Below are positions 1 to 7,371 of a stretch of 27,384 bases of DNA, one piece after another (the stretch's first letter is position 1; every line of letters starts with the position of its first letter). The notes under the pieces were generated by a model. That model worked only from the letters and a program-made list of their open reading frames with translations, made no database searches and was not told the DNA's origin. Position numbers and translations under genes: made by a program. Origin of the DNA: a virus; IMG/VR virus record IMGVR_UViG_3300034375_004573, positions 1-27,384 of that record; one strand, given 5' to 3'.

Positions 1-1
1 G

Positions 2-94
2 CACTGGAAGTATTTAAGTTGGGCTAGAGAACACATTGACAAGTTATATAATGAACTTGATATGGAGTTACCAGAGAAACCAGATCTTGATTGA
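2..94 (+). CDS. 3' end of an unknown protein (partial)
   Basis: An open frame runs from the left edge to a TGA at 92-94 and gives the last 30 residues of a protein, ending in PEKPDLD. The fragment is charged and rich in Glu, Asp and Lys, with no recognisable domain. Its last 22 nt recur at 2223-2244, just after the next gene, where the same EKPDLD-stop tail can be read again. This suggests that the amidoligase-like gene in between was inserted or duplicated here. No function can be assigned from such a short fragment. Confidence 0.6.
   Translation, partial: HWKYLSWAREHIDKLYNELDMELPEKPDLD
72..93 (+). repeat. Direct repeat, copy 1
   Basis: A 22-nt block encoding the tail EKPDLD of the upstream gene. 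It matches 2223-2244 at 20 of 22 positions. The two copies bracket the amidoligase/kinase-like gene almost exactly. Confidence 0.7.
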
Positions 95-102
95 AAATAT
101 AT

Positions 103-2214
103 ATGAATTTAAAAGACATTATACAGGAAAAAATACCATTCGGCAAAACTGCTAGTATAAAACGTGGATTGAAATCTAAACATGGCAAATCCACTCTTGA
201 CGGTGGAACATTTGGAGTAGAGTTTGAGTTTTCTTCTAAAAACGATATTGATTTGGTAGCTTTATTGTTCAACAATAAAGATATTGTCGCTAAGTATTTA
301 AAAAATAACCTTCCCGGTAGCTTTGAATATGATTATGACAATTTTGTAGAACAAAAAAGATTTGAATTAAATCGAAATAATTCAGTAAACGACTGGGATG
401 ATTCGTATGGGCCTATTGATGTTGTAACATGGACGGAAGAAAATCCTAAGCCTGAAAGAGAAGATTACGATTCAAAAGAAGAATACAAAATTGATTTAGA
501 GAAATGGGATGTCAAACGAGATGAGGTTGAGGAAATTTACAATAAATGGGAGCATTTTGAAAAAAATAATAATATGGATGACTTCTGTGAGAACGTGTTT
601 ACCAATAATCAATTGGATCGTTATTTGGATTCTGACGACATTGATAATTTATTTGGCGACTATAACAACGTCGAGGAAATTATATCATCGGTAACGAATT
701 TTTTGGAGGATTTGGGTGAATCTGTTGGTGATGATCCGGACGAAACCACTTGGGCAGTTTTTCCGGAACACGACAATATGGTTGAAGTTGCTAGTAGACA
801 CTTGACTAAAAAGGATTTTCCGTTGTTGGTAAAGTTAATGAAATTTATTCACGATAATTTCAAAGTTCACGGTGGCTCTTCTGCTCATGTTCATGTTGGT
901 GTGCCTGATCTTAACTGGTTTGATTCTCTTGTTATGGCTACGTTAGTTGATGAAGACAAGATAAAGAAAGATATTTCTCCAGACAGAAAATCTACTTCTT
1001 GGGCTAATTTAAATGACGTTTTACATTTAAAGTTATATCATATATTAAAAAACCATTTTAAACAGTCAACGTTTGTTTCAGAAATTGAGTTATTGCAAAT
1101 AGTAAAAGATATTGGAAAATATTTTGGAACAAACACAACAGCATTCGTTAAACAAGGAACTATTGAATTTAGATATTTTTCATCACAGATCATTTCCAAA
1201 CCAAAGAAATTTTTAAAATGGATTGAATATTTTTTGGTTTTGCCTCATGTTGCCAAAAGACGCAAGGATGTTGTTTTTGGAGAAAAAGGCAATGTGGTTA
1301 AATTAAAACGTATTCCAGGAGGAAAGATTGAAATTATATTCGATGATGACAAATCTTCTAGTAAACTCCCATCCGGAATATCCCCAGATGATATGAAGGA
1401 TCGTGAACACACAGGAGTCGAAGGATTGAAATATTTCAAAAACGATGACAGAAAAACACTCGTCAAAGCGTTAAAAGGAATGCCGTTAAACAAACGTAAC
1501 AAGTTCCTTGCGATGATTAAAAACCCTAATATGGATTCTCATAAGAAATTAAGATCGTTAATCGATAAATTTGATGATTCCAATAAAAAGAGTATAAACG
1601 AAGATTACCCTAAAAGTTTTTCTATGGAAGAATTTAATAACATTCCTTCTTATAGAGGGAAGGTTAAATACGCTAATGACCGCTTGAAGAAATTAGGAGC
1701 AGGTTCTTCTCGTGTTGTATTTCAAATTGATAATAATAAGGTATTAAAGTTAGCAAAAAACGGTAAAGGATTGGCACAAAACGAAGTTGAAACTGATGGA
1801 TATTTTGGTCAAATGGATATAACTGCTAACATTATTGATTACGACGATAAACATGATATGCCATATTGGGTTGAAATGGAGTTGGCAATTCCCATCAATC
1901 GAAATAAGAAAAAATTGGAACACTTGTTGGGATTGTCTTTAGAAGAATTAGAGTCTTTTTTAATTGCCAATAATCCTAACTCAAGAGGGCCATCGTATAG
2001 ATCATATAAAATTTCACAAGAAAGAATGGATGAATTGTGGGAACATGAGTATGCTTCACAATTGGTAGATTTGGTTGGAAATATTGACATGGAAGTTGGC
2101 GACCTGGTAAGACCTAGTAGTTGGGGAATTGTAAATCGAGGCGGCAAGGATGAACCTGTATTAATTGATTTTGGGTTCACAAACAACGTAAGAGCTAATT
2201 ATTATGCAAGATAG
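103..2214 (+). CDS. Amidoligase-like and protein-kinase-like fusion protein
   Basis: A 703-residue protein with two visible modules. Residues about 35-420 resemble the putative Amidoligase_2 (glutamine-synthetase-like COOH-NH2 ligase) family: GVEFEF near residue 40, HVHVGV near 261 and GTIEFRYF near 352 would be the metal/ATP-binding strands. Residues about 510-703 look like a protein-kinase fold: a glycine-rich loop (LGAGSSRVVF, about 531), VLKLAK with a candidate ATP lysine, NEVE as a possible helix-C glutamate, a degenerate catalytic loop (GDLVRPSSWG) and LIDFGFT as the DFG segment. Amidoligases of this kind are predicted to join peptides or modify proteins; the phage substrate is unknown. 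ATG 103 is preferred over TTG 91, which overlaps the previous stop. The N-terminus MNLKDIIQEKI resembles short leaders of other proteins here. The catalytic loop is atypical, so the kinase half may be a pseudokinase or an ATP-dependent modifier. Confidence 0.65.
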   Translation: MNLKDIIQEKIPFGKTASIKRGLKSKHGKSTLDGGTFGVEFEFSSKNDIDLVALLFNNKDIVAKYLKNNLPGSFEYDYDNFVEQKRFELNRNNSVNDWDDSYGPIDVVTWTEENPKPEREDYDSKEEYKIDLEKWDVKRDEVEEIYNKWEHFEKNNNMDDFCENVFTNNQLDRYLDSDDIDNLFGDYNNVEEIISSVTNFLEDLGESVGDDPDETTWAVFPEHDNMVEVASRHLTKKDFPLLVKLMKFIHDNFKVHGGSSAHVHVGVPDLNWFDSLVMATLVDEDKIKKDISPDRKSTSWANLNDVLHLKLYHILKNHFKQSTFVSEIELLQIVKDIGKYFGTNTTAFVKQGTIEFRYFSSQIISKPKKFLKWIEYFLVLPHVAKRRKDVVFGEKGNVVKLKRIPGGKIEIIFDDDKSSSKLPSGISPDDMKDREHTGVEGLKYFKNDDRKTLVKALKGMPLNKRNKFLAMIKNPNMDSHKKLRSLIDKFDDSNKKSINEDYPKSFSMEEFNNIPSYRGKVKYANDRLKKLGAGSSRVVFQIDNNKVLKLAKNGKGLAQNEVETDGYFGQMDITANIIDYDDKHDMPYWVEMELAIPINRNKKKLEHLLGLSLEELESFLIANNPNSRGPSYRSYKISQERMDELWEHEYASQLVDLVGNIDMEVGDLVRPSSWGIVNRGGKDEPVLIDFGFTNNVRANYYAR

Positions 2215-2222
2215 CAATTTGT

Positions 2223-2244
2223 CAGAGAAACCGGATCTTGATTA
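2223..2244 (+). repeat. Direct repeat, copy 2
   Basis: Second copy of the 22-nt block at 72-93. Read in frame it gives SEKPDLD and a stop, like the end of the gene truncated at the left edge, but no gene leads into it. Its 3' end overlaps the stop of the convergent minus-strand gene. It is probably a remnant of a duplication or insertion. Confidence 0.7.
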
Positions 2245-2829
2245 ATTTTCTTCTTCTCTCAATTCCACATCACCTTGTAGATGATTCAAACATCCCAATA
2301 AATGTTTACATAATCCCGTTTCAAATGTAGGATTTGTTACATTTGGAAGAGCGCCATTTGAAAATTCTATATCGGATGCTCCTTGAAGTTGATTTGCTTT
2401 TTCCATACGATATTTAAAATCTTTGCAATCACATGAAACTTTGCATTTCATTTGTCTTAGATCTTCACCTTTCAAAATTTGAGGCGGTATTTTCTTATTA
2501 ACAAATTGTTTAAATTTTTGTCTAACTGACTTCCACCAGATTCCCACTTTACCCATCATTGATTTTTCATCGGATTTAGCTGGTGCAAATTTAATATATC
2601 CTCTATGAGATTTTCCTTCTACAGATGGAAATGATCTAAAATCAAATTTCAAAGACACGTTGCCATCACGTAACATAACAAATTTAGGCGGAGATGTTTT
2701 AACATTCTTGGTTGTTTGTAACCTAGTTGGAAAATTTTGATCAGTCGATGATTTCAATTGATCATATGAAACCCATTCTGAAATAATTTCAGTTTCAGTT
2801 TCATTTAACAAGTCTTTTAATTTGATCAT
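2242..2829 (-). CDS. SWIM-type zinc-finger protein
   Basis: A 195-residue protein. The C-terminal third carries CDCKDF, a spacer of about 40 residues, then GLCKHLLGCL: the CxC...CxH ligand pattern of SWIM zinc fingers, which bind DNA or proteins. The N-terminus, MIKLKDLLNETETEIISE, is a short amphipathic segment like the leaders on several neighbours. It contains LNE, the kind of site cut by T4-type prohead protease. The gene is transcribed divergently from the next gene, out of a palindromic promoter at 2827-2866. It ends 27 nt from the convergent amidoligase-like gene, with no hairpin between. The SWIM call rests on the ligand spacing; what it binds cannot be told. Confidence 0.6.
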   Translation of the reverse strand: MIKLKDLLNETETEIISEWVSYDQLKSSTDQNFPTRLQTTKNVKTSPPKFVMLRDGNVSLKFDFRSFPSVEGKSHRGYIKFAPAKSDEKSMMGKVGIWWKSVRQKFKQFVNKKIPPQILKGEDLRQMKCKVSCDCKDFKYRMEKANQLQGASDIEFSNGALPNVTNPTFETGLCKHLLGCLNHLQGDVELREEEN

Positions 2830-2866
2830 GTATATAAATAGTTATTATGCTATATTTATATACATG
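2827..2866. promoter_or_regulatory. Palindromic divergent promoter and start region
   Basis: Arms 2827-2840 (CATGTATATAAATA) and 2853-2866 are perfect 14-bp reverse complements around a 12-nt centre. Each arm holds one gene's start codon (2829 on the minus strand, 2864 on the plus strand) and one TATAAATA, the T4 late-promoter octamer: 2833-2840 on the plus strand, 2860-2853 on the minus strand. The same arms also place ATATTTAT (plus) or CTATTTAT (minus) at -12 to -5 of each start codon. The two promoters therefore overlap symmetrically. Confidence 0.65.
2852..2859 (+). promoter_or_regulatory. Start-proximal box ATATTTAT
   Basis: The octamer lies at -12 to -5 relative to ATG 2864. The same octamer at the same distance precedes ATGs 4974, 8610, 12266 and 18991, and CTATTTAT precedes the minus-strand ATG at 2829. 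It is a candidate late -10 box for a leaderless transcript, or a translation-start signal. Confidence 0.6.
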
Positions 2867-3556
2867 AAATACCGTTACAAGATAGACGAATCTATTGGAC
2901 AGTTGAAATTTGACAAACTTTTGGGGAATCATAGACCTGATAGTTTGGTTAAGCGGACAAAAACGGGAAAACAAAAAAGAGTTGGAAGTCAAATAATACG
3001 ACAACGTGGAATGAAGCCTGGAATGTTTCGTAGAAAGACTGTTAGTGGAGTTTCTTTACCATCGGATGAATGGTATGAACCTATAGCGTTTGCAAAAGAC
3101 GAAGAGACAGTTCCTCATGAGGGATTTCATAACACGATGAAGATAATTGAAGATCGGTTTGGAAAAAAAGTGGCCGATGGGATAATTCAAAAATTGATTT
3201 CTTACATTCCACGAAAAACTAAAGGAGAATTGACTTATATGTTGTCTGCTGTCAGATCTTATATGACATCAACAAACAAATATGATGAAGAAATTATTAA
3301 TATAATTCACGATATATTATCCGATAAGAAATATAATATAGATGGAACCGGATCTAGTGCAAGATCACATTACATCAAATCTATAATTCAATTGAACGAT
3401 ATAGATCCATCAGACGAAGCTTCTATTTTAGAAATAATTCATTATAAAATAGCAGAATTGAAGAAAATATGGAAGGAAATGTTGAAATTCAGTAAACAGT
3501 TAGTCGTTGACAAAAAAGATATAAAACCAAAATACAGACATGAACCTATCAACTAA
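2864..3556 (+). CDS. Unknown protein with an HExxH metal-site motif
   Basis: A 230-residue basic protein, starting at ATG 2864 inside the palindromic promoter; an upstream GTG-like frame extension would cross the promoter and is not used. Residues 85-89 read HEGFH, the HExxH signature of zinc metallopeptidases, within VPHEGFHNTM. It is followed by helical sequence with several Glu and His residues that could supply a third ligand (ELTYML, EIIHY). No full protease family is recognised, so the motif could be chance. The first 60 residues are very rich in Lys and Arg (KRTKTGKQKR, GMFRRK), which suggests nucleic-acid or virion association. It overlaps the next gene by 17 nt, so the two are probably translationally coupled. 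Confidence 0.6.
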   Translation: MKYRYKIDESIGQLKFDKLLGNHRPDSLVKRTKTGKQKRVGSQIIRQRGMKPGMFRRKTVSGVSLPSDEWYEPIAFAKDEETVPHEGFHNTMKIIEDRFGKKVADGIIQKLISYIPRKTKGELTYMLSAVRSYMTSTNKYDEEIINIIHDILSDKKYNIDGTGSSARSHYIKSIIQLNDIDPSDEASILEIIHYKIAELKKIWKEMLKFSKQLVVDKKDIKPKYRHEPIN

Positions 3557-3893
3557 AAATTTACCATATCCAGCAGGTCATTCGCCGATGACCGCTAATT
3601 TACCAACGTTCGATCCAATTGATATGATGATGAGACGTAAACGTGTTCAAGACGGTGAAGAGGTTCCTGAGACGGTTCAATTTGATCCCCAAGACATAAA
3701 AGAGTTGGAAGAGTTTTGTCAGAAACATGGCATCATGGGATTTGATTTTGGTAAGATGGGGCCTAAAGCAGCACTTGCTATGTTAAAAGGTCAATTTGGA
3801 ATGGCTGATGATGTGGTATCTAACATGGAAGCATCCGGACATCGTGTGGTTGGAAAAGAATATAAACAAGACCGACAAATTTTAAACGGATAG
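3540..3893 (+). CDS. Unknown small protein
   Basis: A 117-residue soluble protein with no recognised domain. The N-terminus is Pro-rich and polar (NLPYPAGHSPMTANLPTFDP). A Met/Arg patch (DMMMRRKR) follows, then an acidic helix (DPQDIKELEEFCQKHGI) and a Gly/Met-rich segment (GFDFGKMGPKAALAMLKGQFGM). It overlaps the preceding gene by 17 nt and is followed 4 nt later by the next start, so it belongs to one operon. Its place beside candidate virion proteins suggests a structural or packaged role, but nothing in the sequence shows it. Confidence 0.6.
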   Translation: MNLSTKNLPYPAGHSPMTANLPTFDPIDMMMRRKRVQDGEEVPETVQFDPQDIKELEEFCQKHGIMGFDFGKMGPKAALAMLKGQFGMADDVVSNMEASGHRVVGKEYKQDRQILNG

Positions 3894-3897
3894 TGTT

Positions 3898-4962
3898 ATG
3901 CCAAAAGACATCATAAAGAAATTTCAAGATCAATATGGAAAAGAAGCGGGAAAGAAAGTTTATTATGCTACTGCTAATAAACAAGATCGTGATCCAGAGA
4001 CTTTTGAAAAAATTGATGAAAATTTAAGAAAACAATATGGAGTTGGCAAATACATTGGAGGTGCATTGTATTTTCACAAGACGTATGTTGATGATATAGT
4101 TCCACCCGATGTATTATCCAAAGCATTATCATTAATTGGAGATGACATCAAAACATACAATATAATCAAATATTCCCCAAAAGAAAACAAAATTAGTTTT
4201 TTACAGAGTTCCGACTTTGATTCAGCAAGAGAACCCCTTGTTGATTACGGTTACTCAGTGGATTTAAATAAAGAAAAAACAGGCCTTCGTAAAGTTGGTC
4301 AAATATATCACCACAAATGGCAATTTGTTAAACCCGATTATACTGGATTTGACTATAATGAAAGTCAAGAATGGAGCAAATTATGGTCTTCTAAATTTAA
4401 AGAAGCTGGATTAAAATTGTCAGATATTGGATGGAAACAAAAATGGGAAGATAAATTACAACAGGTTGGATTACCTTTGGATAATATGAAAGAACAATTA
4501 AAAGAAATAATAAAAGAATCGTTGGAAGAAATGATGGATGTTAAAAAAATATCAACTAGCATGAATTCAATCATCACATCGATGGAAAAGTTACCTACGG
4601 TTGACAAAGTATTGACCTCACACAGTAAATTAGACGGTTGGCATGGTGAAATTTTGGGTGCTGATGGAACTGTATATGAAATTGATATGAAACCAAAATC
4701 AAAACCTGTAAATGAGTCTGTTTTTGAGGAAGAGTATGTAAATGGATTTATAAGTGAAGATTACTCCGCTATAAATGGGTATGCTTATCGTTTAAAAGAA
4801 TGTGGCGTTGATTCTAAGATGGGATATAACAACGGCAAACATAATTTAATGATACGTCGGGATCATTTAGGAAATGCTATTGATGTTTTAAAGAACTCTG
4901 CTGATGAATTAGGTTATACGGTAGCAGAAAGACTACAAAGAAGATATTTTGCAAAAATGTAA
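3898..4962 (+). CDS. Multi-segment unknown phage protein
   Basis: A 354-residue protein with at least three parts. Residues 1-36 form a basic helix (FQDQYGKEAGKKVYYATANK) of a type I have seen at the head of other phage proteins. Residues about 48-155 form a compact domain with GKYIGGALYFHK, IIKYSPKENKISFLQSSDFD and GQIYHHKWQFV; I recognise the style from uncharacterised phage proteins but not the function. Residues 197-215 (starting MKEQLKEIIKESLEE) look just like the N-terminal leader of neighbouring proteins, as if a second protein had been fused on. ATG 4486 could be an internal start. The last 70 residues hold a mixed alpha/beta unit (KHNLMIRRDHLGNAIDVL). No enzymatic motif is clear. Confidence 0.6.
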   Translation: MPKDIIKKFQDQYGKEAGKKVYYATANKQDRDPETFEKIDENLRKQYGVGKYIGGALYFHKTYVDDIVPPDVLSKALSLIGDDIKTYNIIKYSPKENKISFLQSSDFDSAREPLVDYGYSVDLNKEKTGLRKVGQIYHHKWQFVKPDYTGFDYNESQEWSKLWSSKFKEAGLKLSDIGWKQKWEDKLQQVGLPLDNMKEQLKEIIKESLEEMMDVKKISTSMNSIITSMEKLPTVDKVLTSHSKLDGWHGEILGADGTVYEIDMKPKSKPVNESVFEEEYVNGFISEDYSAINGYAYRLKECGVDSKMGYNNGKHNLMIRRDHLGNAIDVLKNSADELGYTVAERLQRRYFAKM

Positions 4963-4969
4963 TATTTAT
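4962..4969 (+). promoter_or_regulatory. Start-proximal box ATATTTAT
   Basis: At -12 to -5 of ATG 4974, overlapping the last base of the previous stop codon. It has the same sequence and spacing as the boxes before 2864, 8610, 12266 and 18991. Confidence 0.6.
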
Positions 4970-4973
4970 TAAT

Positions 4974-5495
4974 ATGAAAAAATCAGACTTAAAAAAAATA
5001 ATTAACGAAGAGTTACGTATACAAAGAAAACGTTTATTTGAATCACAAGAACAACCTCAACCACAGATAACAGATCCTAATGCTCCTGTTGGTTTAAATC
5101 CAAAGAAAGCACAAGGAATTATTGCTGGTGCTATTAAGACTTTAATTAATTCCGGTGCTTTAACTGGAGTTGATCAAACTGTAGTGGATAGTTTGACTGC
5201 TGATTTGATTAAGAATTTAGACATTTCGGTTAAAGCTAAAACTTCTGAAATCGAGGATGATAAAGAGGAAGCTGATTCTGTTGATTTGGATGATGAAATT
5301 CCACATAATCGTGAAAGCGATGAATTAGATGATCAAAATCAATACGACAAACAGTTGAAAGCAACCACAAGTGATGCAAAAGAGGAAGAACCTGAAGAGG
5401 GTGGTGAAGAAGAAGCTCCTGTTGATGACATGGGCGGTGAAGATGACATGGGCGGATTGTTTGAGGTTAAAGACCTAAAGAAAATTTTCAAGTAA
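4974..5495 (+). CDS. Acidic protein with an amphipathic N-terminal leader
   Basis: A 173-residue protein in three parts. A basic leader, MKKSDLKKIINEEL, runs into KRKR-like charge. A helical core at about residues 40-85 (KKAQGIIAGAIKTLINSGAL) follows. The C-terminal half is strongly acidic and low-complexity, with runs of Glu, Asp and Gly, ending in a basic tail (EVKDLKKIFK). T4 prohead core and internal proteins are often acidic with a short N-terminal targeting peptide, so a scaffold or packaged head protein is possible; this is inference only. It has its own start-proximal box and is separated from the next gene by 63 nt that contain a weak imperfect hairpin and a TATATA tract. Confidence 0.6.
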   Translation: MKKSDLKKIINEELRIQRKRLFESQEQPQPQITDPNAPVGLNPKKAQGIIAGAIKTLINSGALTGVDQTVVDSLTADLIKNLDISVKAKTSEIEDDKEEADSVDLDDEIPHNRESDELDDQNQYDKQLKATTSDAKEEEPEEGGEEEAPVDDMGGEDDMGGLFEVKDLKKIFK

Positions 5496-5558
5496 TCGGA
5501 TAAAAAAATATTCGGCTACTATATATACACAGTTACAAATTAATACAAAAGTTTAGTT

Positions 5559-6452
5559 ATGGATAATATACCTATTAAAAAGATGGGCGCTGATGGCATC
5601 AATCCAAATTTGGATTTGCCAGAAGAGGTCAAAGCAGCATTACAAAACGACATTGATAATGCACAGGCAACAGCTCCAGCTGCTCCTGTTCAACATGATT
5701 TTCCAACGGAAGTCATTGAGTTGCCAAGTGAAGGTCACTTTTATGATCCAAGTTCTCCGCTGTCAAATGGTAAACTTGAGTTGAAGTATATGACTGCTAA
5801 AGAGGAAGACATCTTAACGTCACAAAATTTGATTAAGAAGGGTGTTGTATTAGATAAGTTGTTAGAAAGTCTTATCGTTACTCCTGGCGTTACGCCTGAT
5901 GATATATTAGTAGGTGATAGAAATGCTGTATTTGTGGCGGCTAGGATATTAGCATATGGTTCTAAATATGAAGCGAAAGTTGTTTGCCCAAAATGTGGTG
6001 AAGAAAATGATGTTTCTATTGAATTGACTAAACTTACAAACAAAGAGTTTGATTTTTCTGGGTTTACTAAAGGTGTAAATGAATTTGAGTTTGAACTTCC
6101 AATTTCTCGTAAAGTCGTAAGATATAAACTATTAAAAGGTAAAGACGAGAAAAATATTGAAGAAGAGTTAAAAGCTCTATCTAAATTAAATAAGAATGGC
6201 CCTTCTCATGAAGTAACAACACGTTTAAAACACGTAATCGTTAGCGTTGACGGTGACGATAAACGTGGAATTGTTAATGCTTTTGTAGATAATATGCCTT
6301 CACAAGATGCTAGAGAACTTCGTAAACACATTAAAGAACATTCTCCCGACTTTGACATGACGTTTGATTTTACTTGTGAACATTGTGATCATGAAGGGAG
6401 AATACAGATGCCTATGGGAATTAATTTCTTCTGGCCGGATGCAGAACTTTAA
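5559..6452 (+). CDS. Baseplate hub protein, T4 gp26-like
   Basis: A 297-residue protein of the T4_baseplate (gp26/gp51) family. After a variable N-terminal 50 residues comes the family signature ELPSEGHFYD (54-63), with KYMTAKEEDIL and LIKKG...LDKLLESLIV. A zinc-ribbon pair follows: CPKC (143-146) and CEHC (273-276). In T4 the paralogues gp26 and gp51 act in baseplate hub assembly. A second paralogue lies at 7368, beyond an inserted endonuclease gene. This copy lacks the C-terminal extension seen in the second, which is why it is called the gp26-like one. The start has no Shine-Dalgarno sequence. A strong terminator follows 12 nt after the stop. Confidence 0.8.
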   Translation: MDNIPIKKMGADGINPNLDLPEEVKAALQNDIDNAQATAPAAPVQHDFPTEVIELPSEGHFYDPSSPLSNGKLELKYMTAKEEDILTSQNLIKKGVVLDKLLESLIVTPGVTPDDILVGDRNAVFVAARILAYGSKYEAKVVCPKCGEENDVSIELTKLTNKEFDFSGFTKGVNEFEFELPISRKVVRYKLLKGKDEKNIEEELKALSKLNKNGPSHEVTTRLKHVIVSVDGDDKRGIVNAFVDNMPSQDARELRKHIKEHSPDFDMTFDFTCEHCDHEGRIQMPMGINFFWPDAEL

Positions 6453-6464
6453 ATAATTCACTTG

Positions 6465-6496
6465 AGATGCAAAACGTTGAGTTTTGCATCTTTTTT
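6465..6496 (+). terminator. Rho-independent terminator after the gp26-like gene
   Basis: A perfect 11-bp stem (6465-6475 with 6481-6491), a 5-nt loop GTTGA and a run of T to 6496. It would limit read-through into the homing endonuclease and gp51-like genes. Confidence 0.9.
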
Positions 6497-6522
6497 AATG
6501 AGATTCAGTCCAAAAAAACGAA

Positions 6523-7371
6523 ATGAATAAAAATTGTAAAAACTGTGGTAATTTATTAAATAAACGACAAAAGATGTTTTGTTGTAGGAAATGTAAAGCT
6601 GAATATGAAAAAACTATTGGAAAAAAAGAAATAGTAGATAAAATCAATTCTACATTTAAGAAAAAGTATGGAATGACTCCAATTGAAAGAAAAAATGAAG
6701 TTCTGTTAGAAGCGCATGGAACAATTCACGCTTTACAAATAGAATCATCGAACCGAAAAATGAAAAACACGATGAAGGATAGGTATGGATGTGAACAAGC
6801 GTTAAAAAATAAAAAATTATTAGATAAGAAAAACAAAACATGTGAACAGATATATGGATCACAAAATGTTTTTAATAATGAAGATGTTAGAAAAAAAGCA
6901 AAAGAAACGATATTCAAAAAATACGGAACTGAATATGTTTCACAAAATGACGACATCAAACGTAAAGTGAAGAATACTATGTTTGATCGTTATGGAGTTG
7001 AATGTGCTTTTGAGTTGCCAAATGCTAAATCCCAACGAATATCAAAATTACAACAAACAATATTTGAAAGTGTAAAAAATATACACAGTGATGCTTTATT
7101 AGAACATAGATTGAATGACATCGGAAGATCGGTTGATATTTACATACCATCAAAAAATATAGTAATTGAAGTTAATGGTGATTATTACCATATGAATCCA
7201 TCCAAATATTCCCCTAATGATTTTAATAAACGATATAAAATGACAGCTAAAGAAATATGGGAACGTGAAAAAAACAGGTTACATTTAATATCAGAGCATT
7301 TAAGTTGTAGTGTAATAGTCATATGGGAATCGGATTGGAAAAATGACAAAAACATAATGAATTATTTATGA
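6523..7371 (+). CDS. Free-standing Vsr-like homing endonuclease
   Basis: A 282-residue protein. A zinc-binding N-terminus (CKNCG at 5-9, then CCRKC at 20-24) is followed by about six degenerate repeats of roughly 25 residues, each around a (K/R)(Y/H)G(x)n unit (KKYGMT, EAHGTI, DRYGCE, QIYGSQ, KKYGTE, DRYGVE). These are probably DNA-reading modules. The C-terminal 90 residues hold the nuclease core: VDIYIP, IVIEVNGDYYH, WEREKNR and VIWESDW. This is the pattern of the EDxHD/Vsr-like homing endonucleases known from phage introns and fractured genes. It sits between two paralogous baseplate genes. Its TGA overlaps the next ATG (ATGA). It shares the catalytic core with the endonuclease inside the helicase gene at 25632. 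Confidence 0.85.
   Translation: MNKNCKNCGNLLNKRQKMFCCRKCKAEYEKTIGKKEIVDKINSTFKKKYGMTPIERKNEVLLEAHGTIHALQIESSNRKMKNTMKDRYGCEQALKNKKLLDKKNKTCEQIYGSQNVFNNEDVRKKAKETIFKKYGTEYVSQNDDIKRKVKNTMFDRYGVECAFELPNAKSQRISKLQQTIFESVKNIHSDALLEHRLNDIGRSVDIYIPSKNIVIEVNGDYYHMNPSKYSPNDFNKRYKMTAKEIWEREKNRLHLISEHLSCSVIVIWESDWKNDKNIMNYL

Noticed and set aside
5496-5525. Hairpin after the acidic protein gene as terminator
   Set aside because: The stem has a mismatch and two wobble pairs, and no T run follows.
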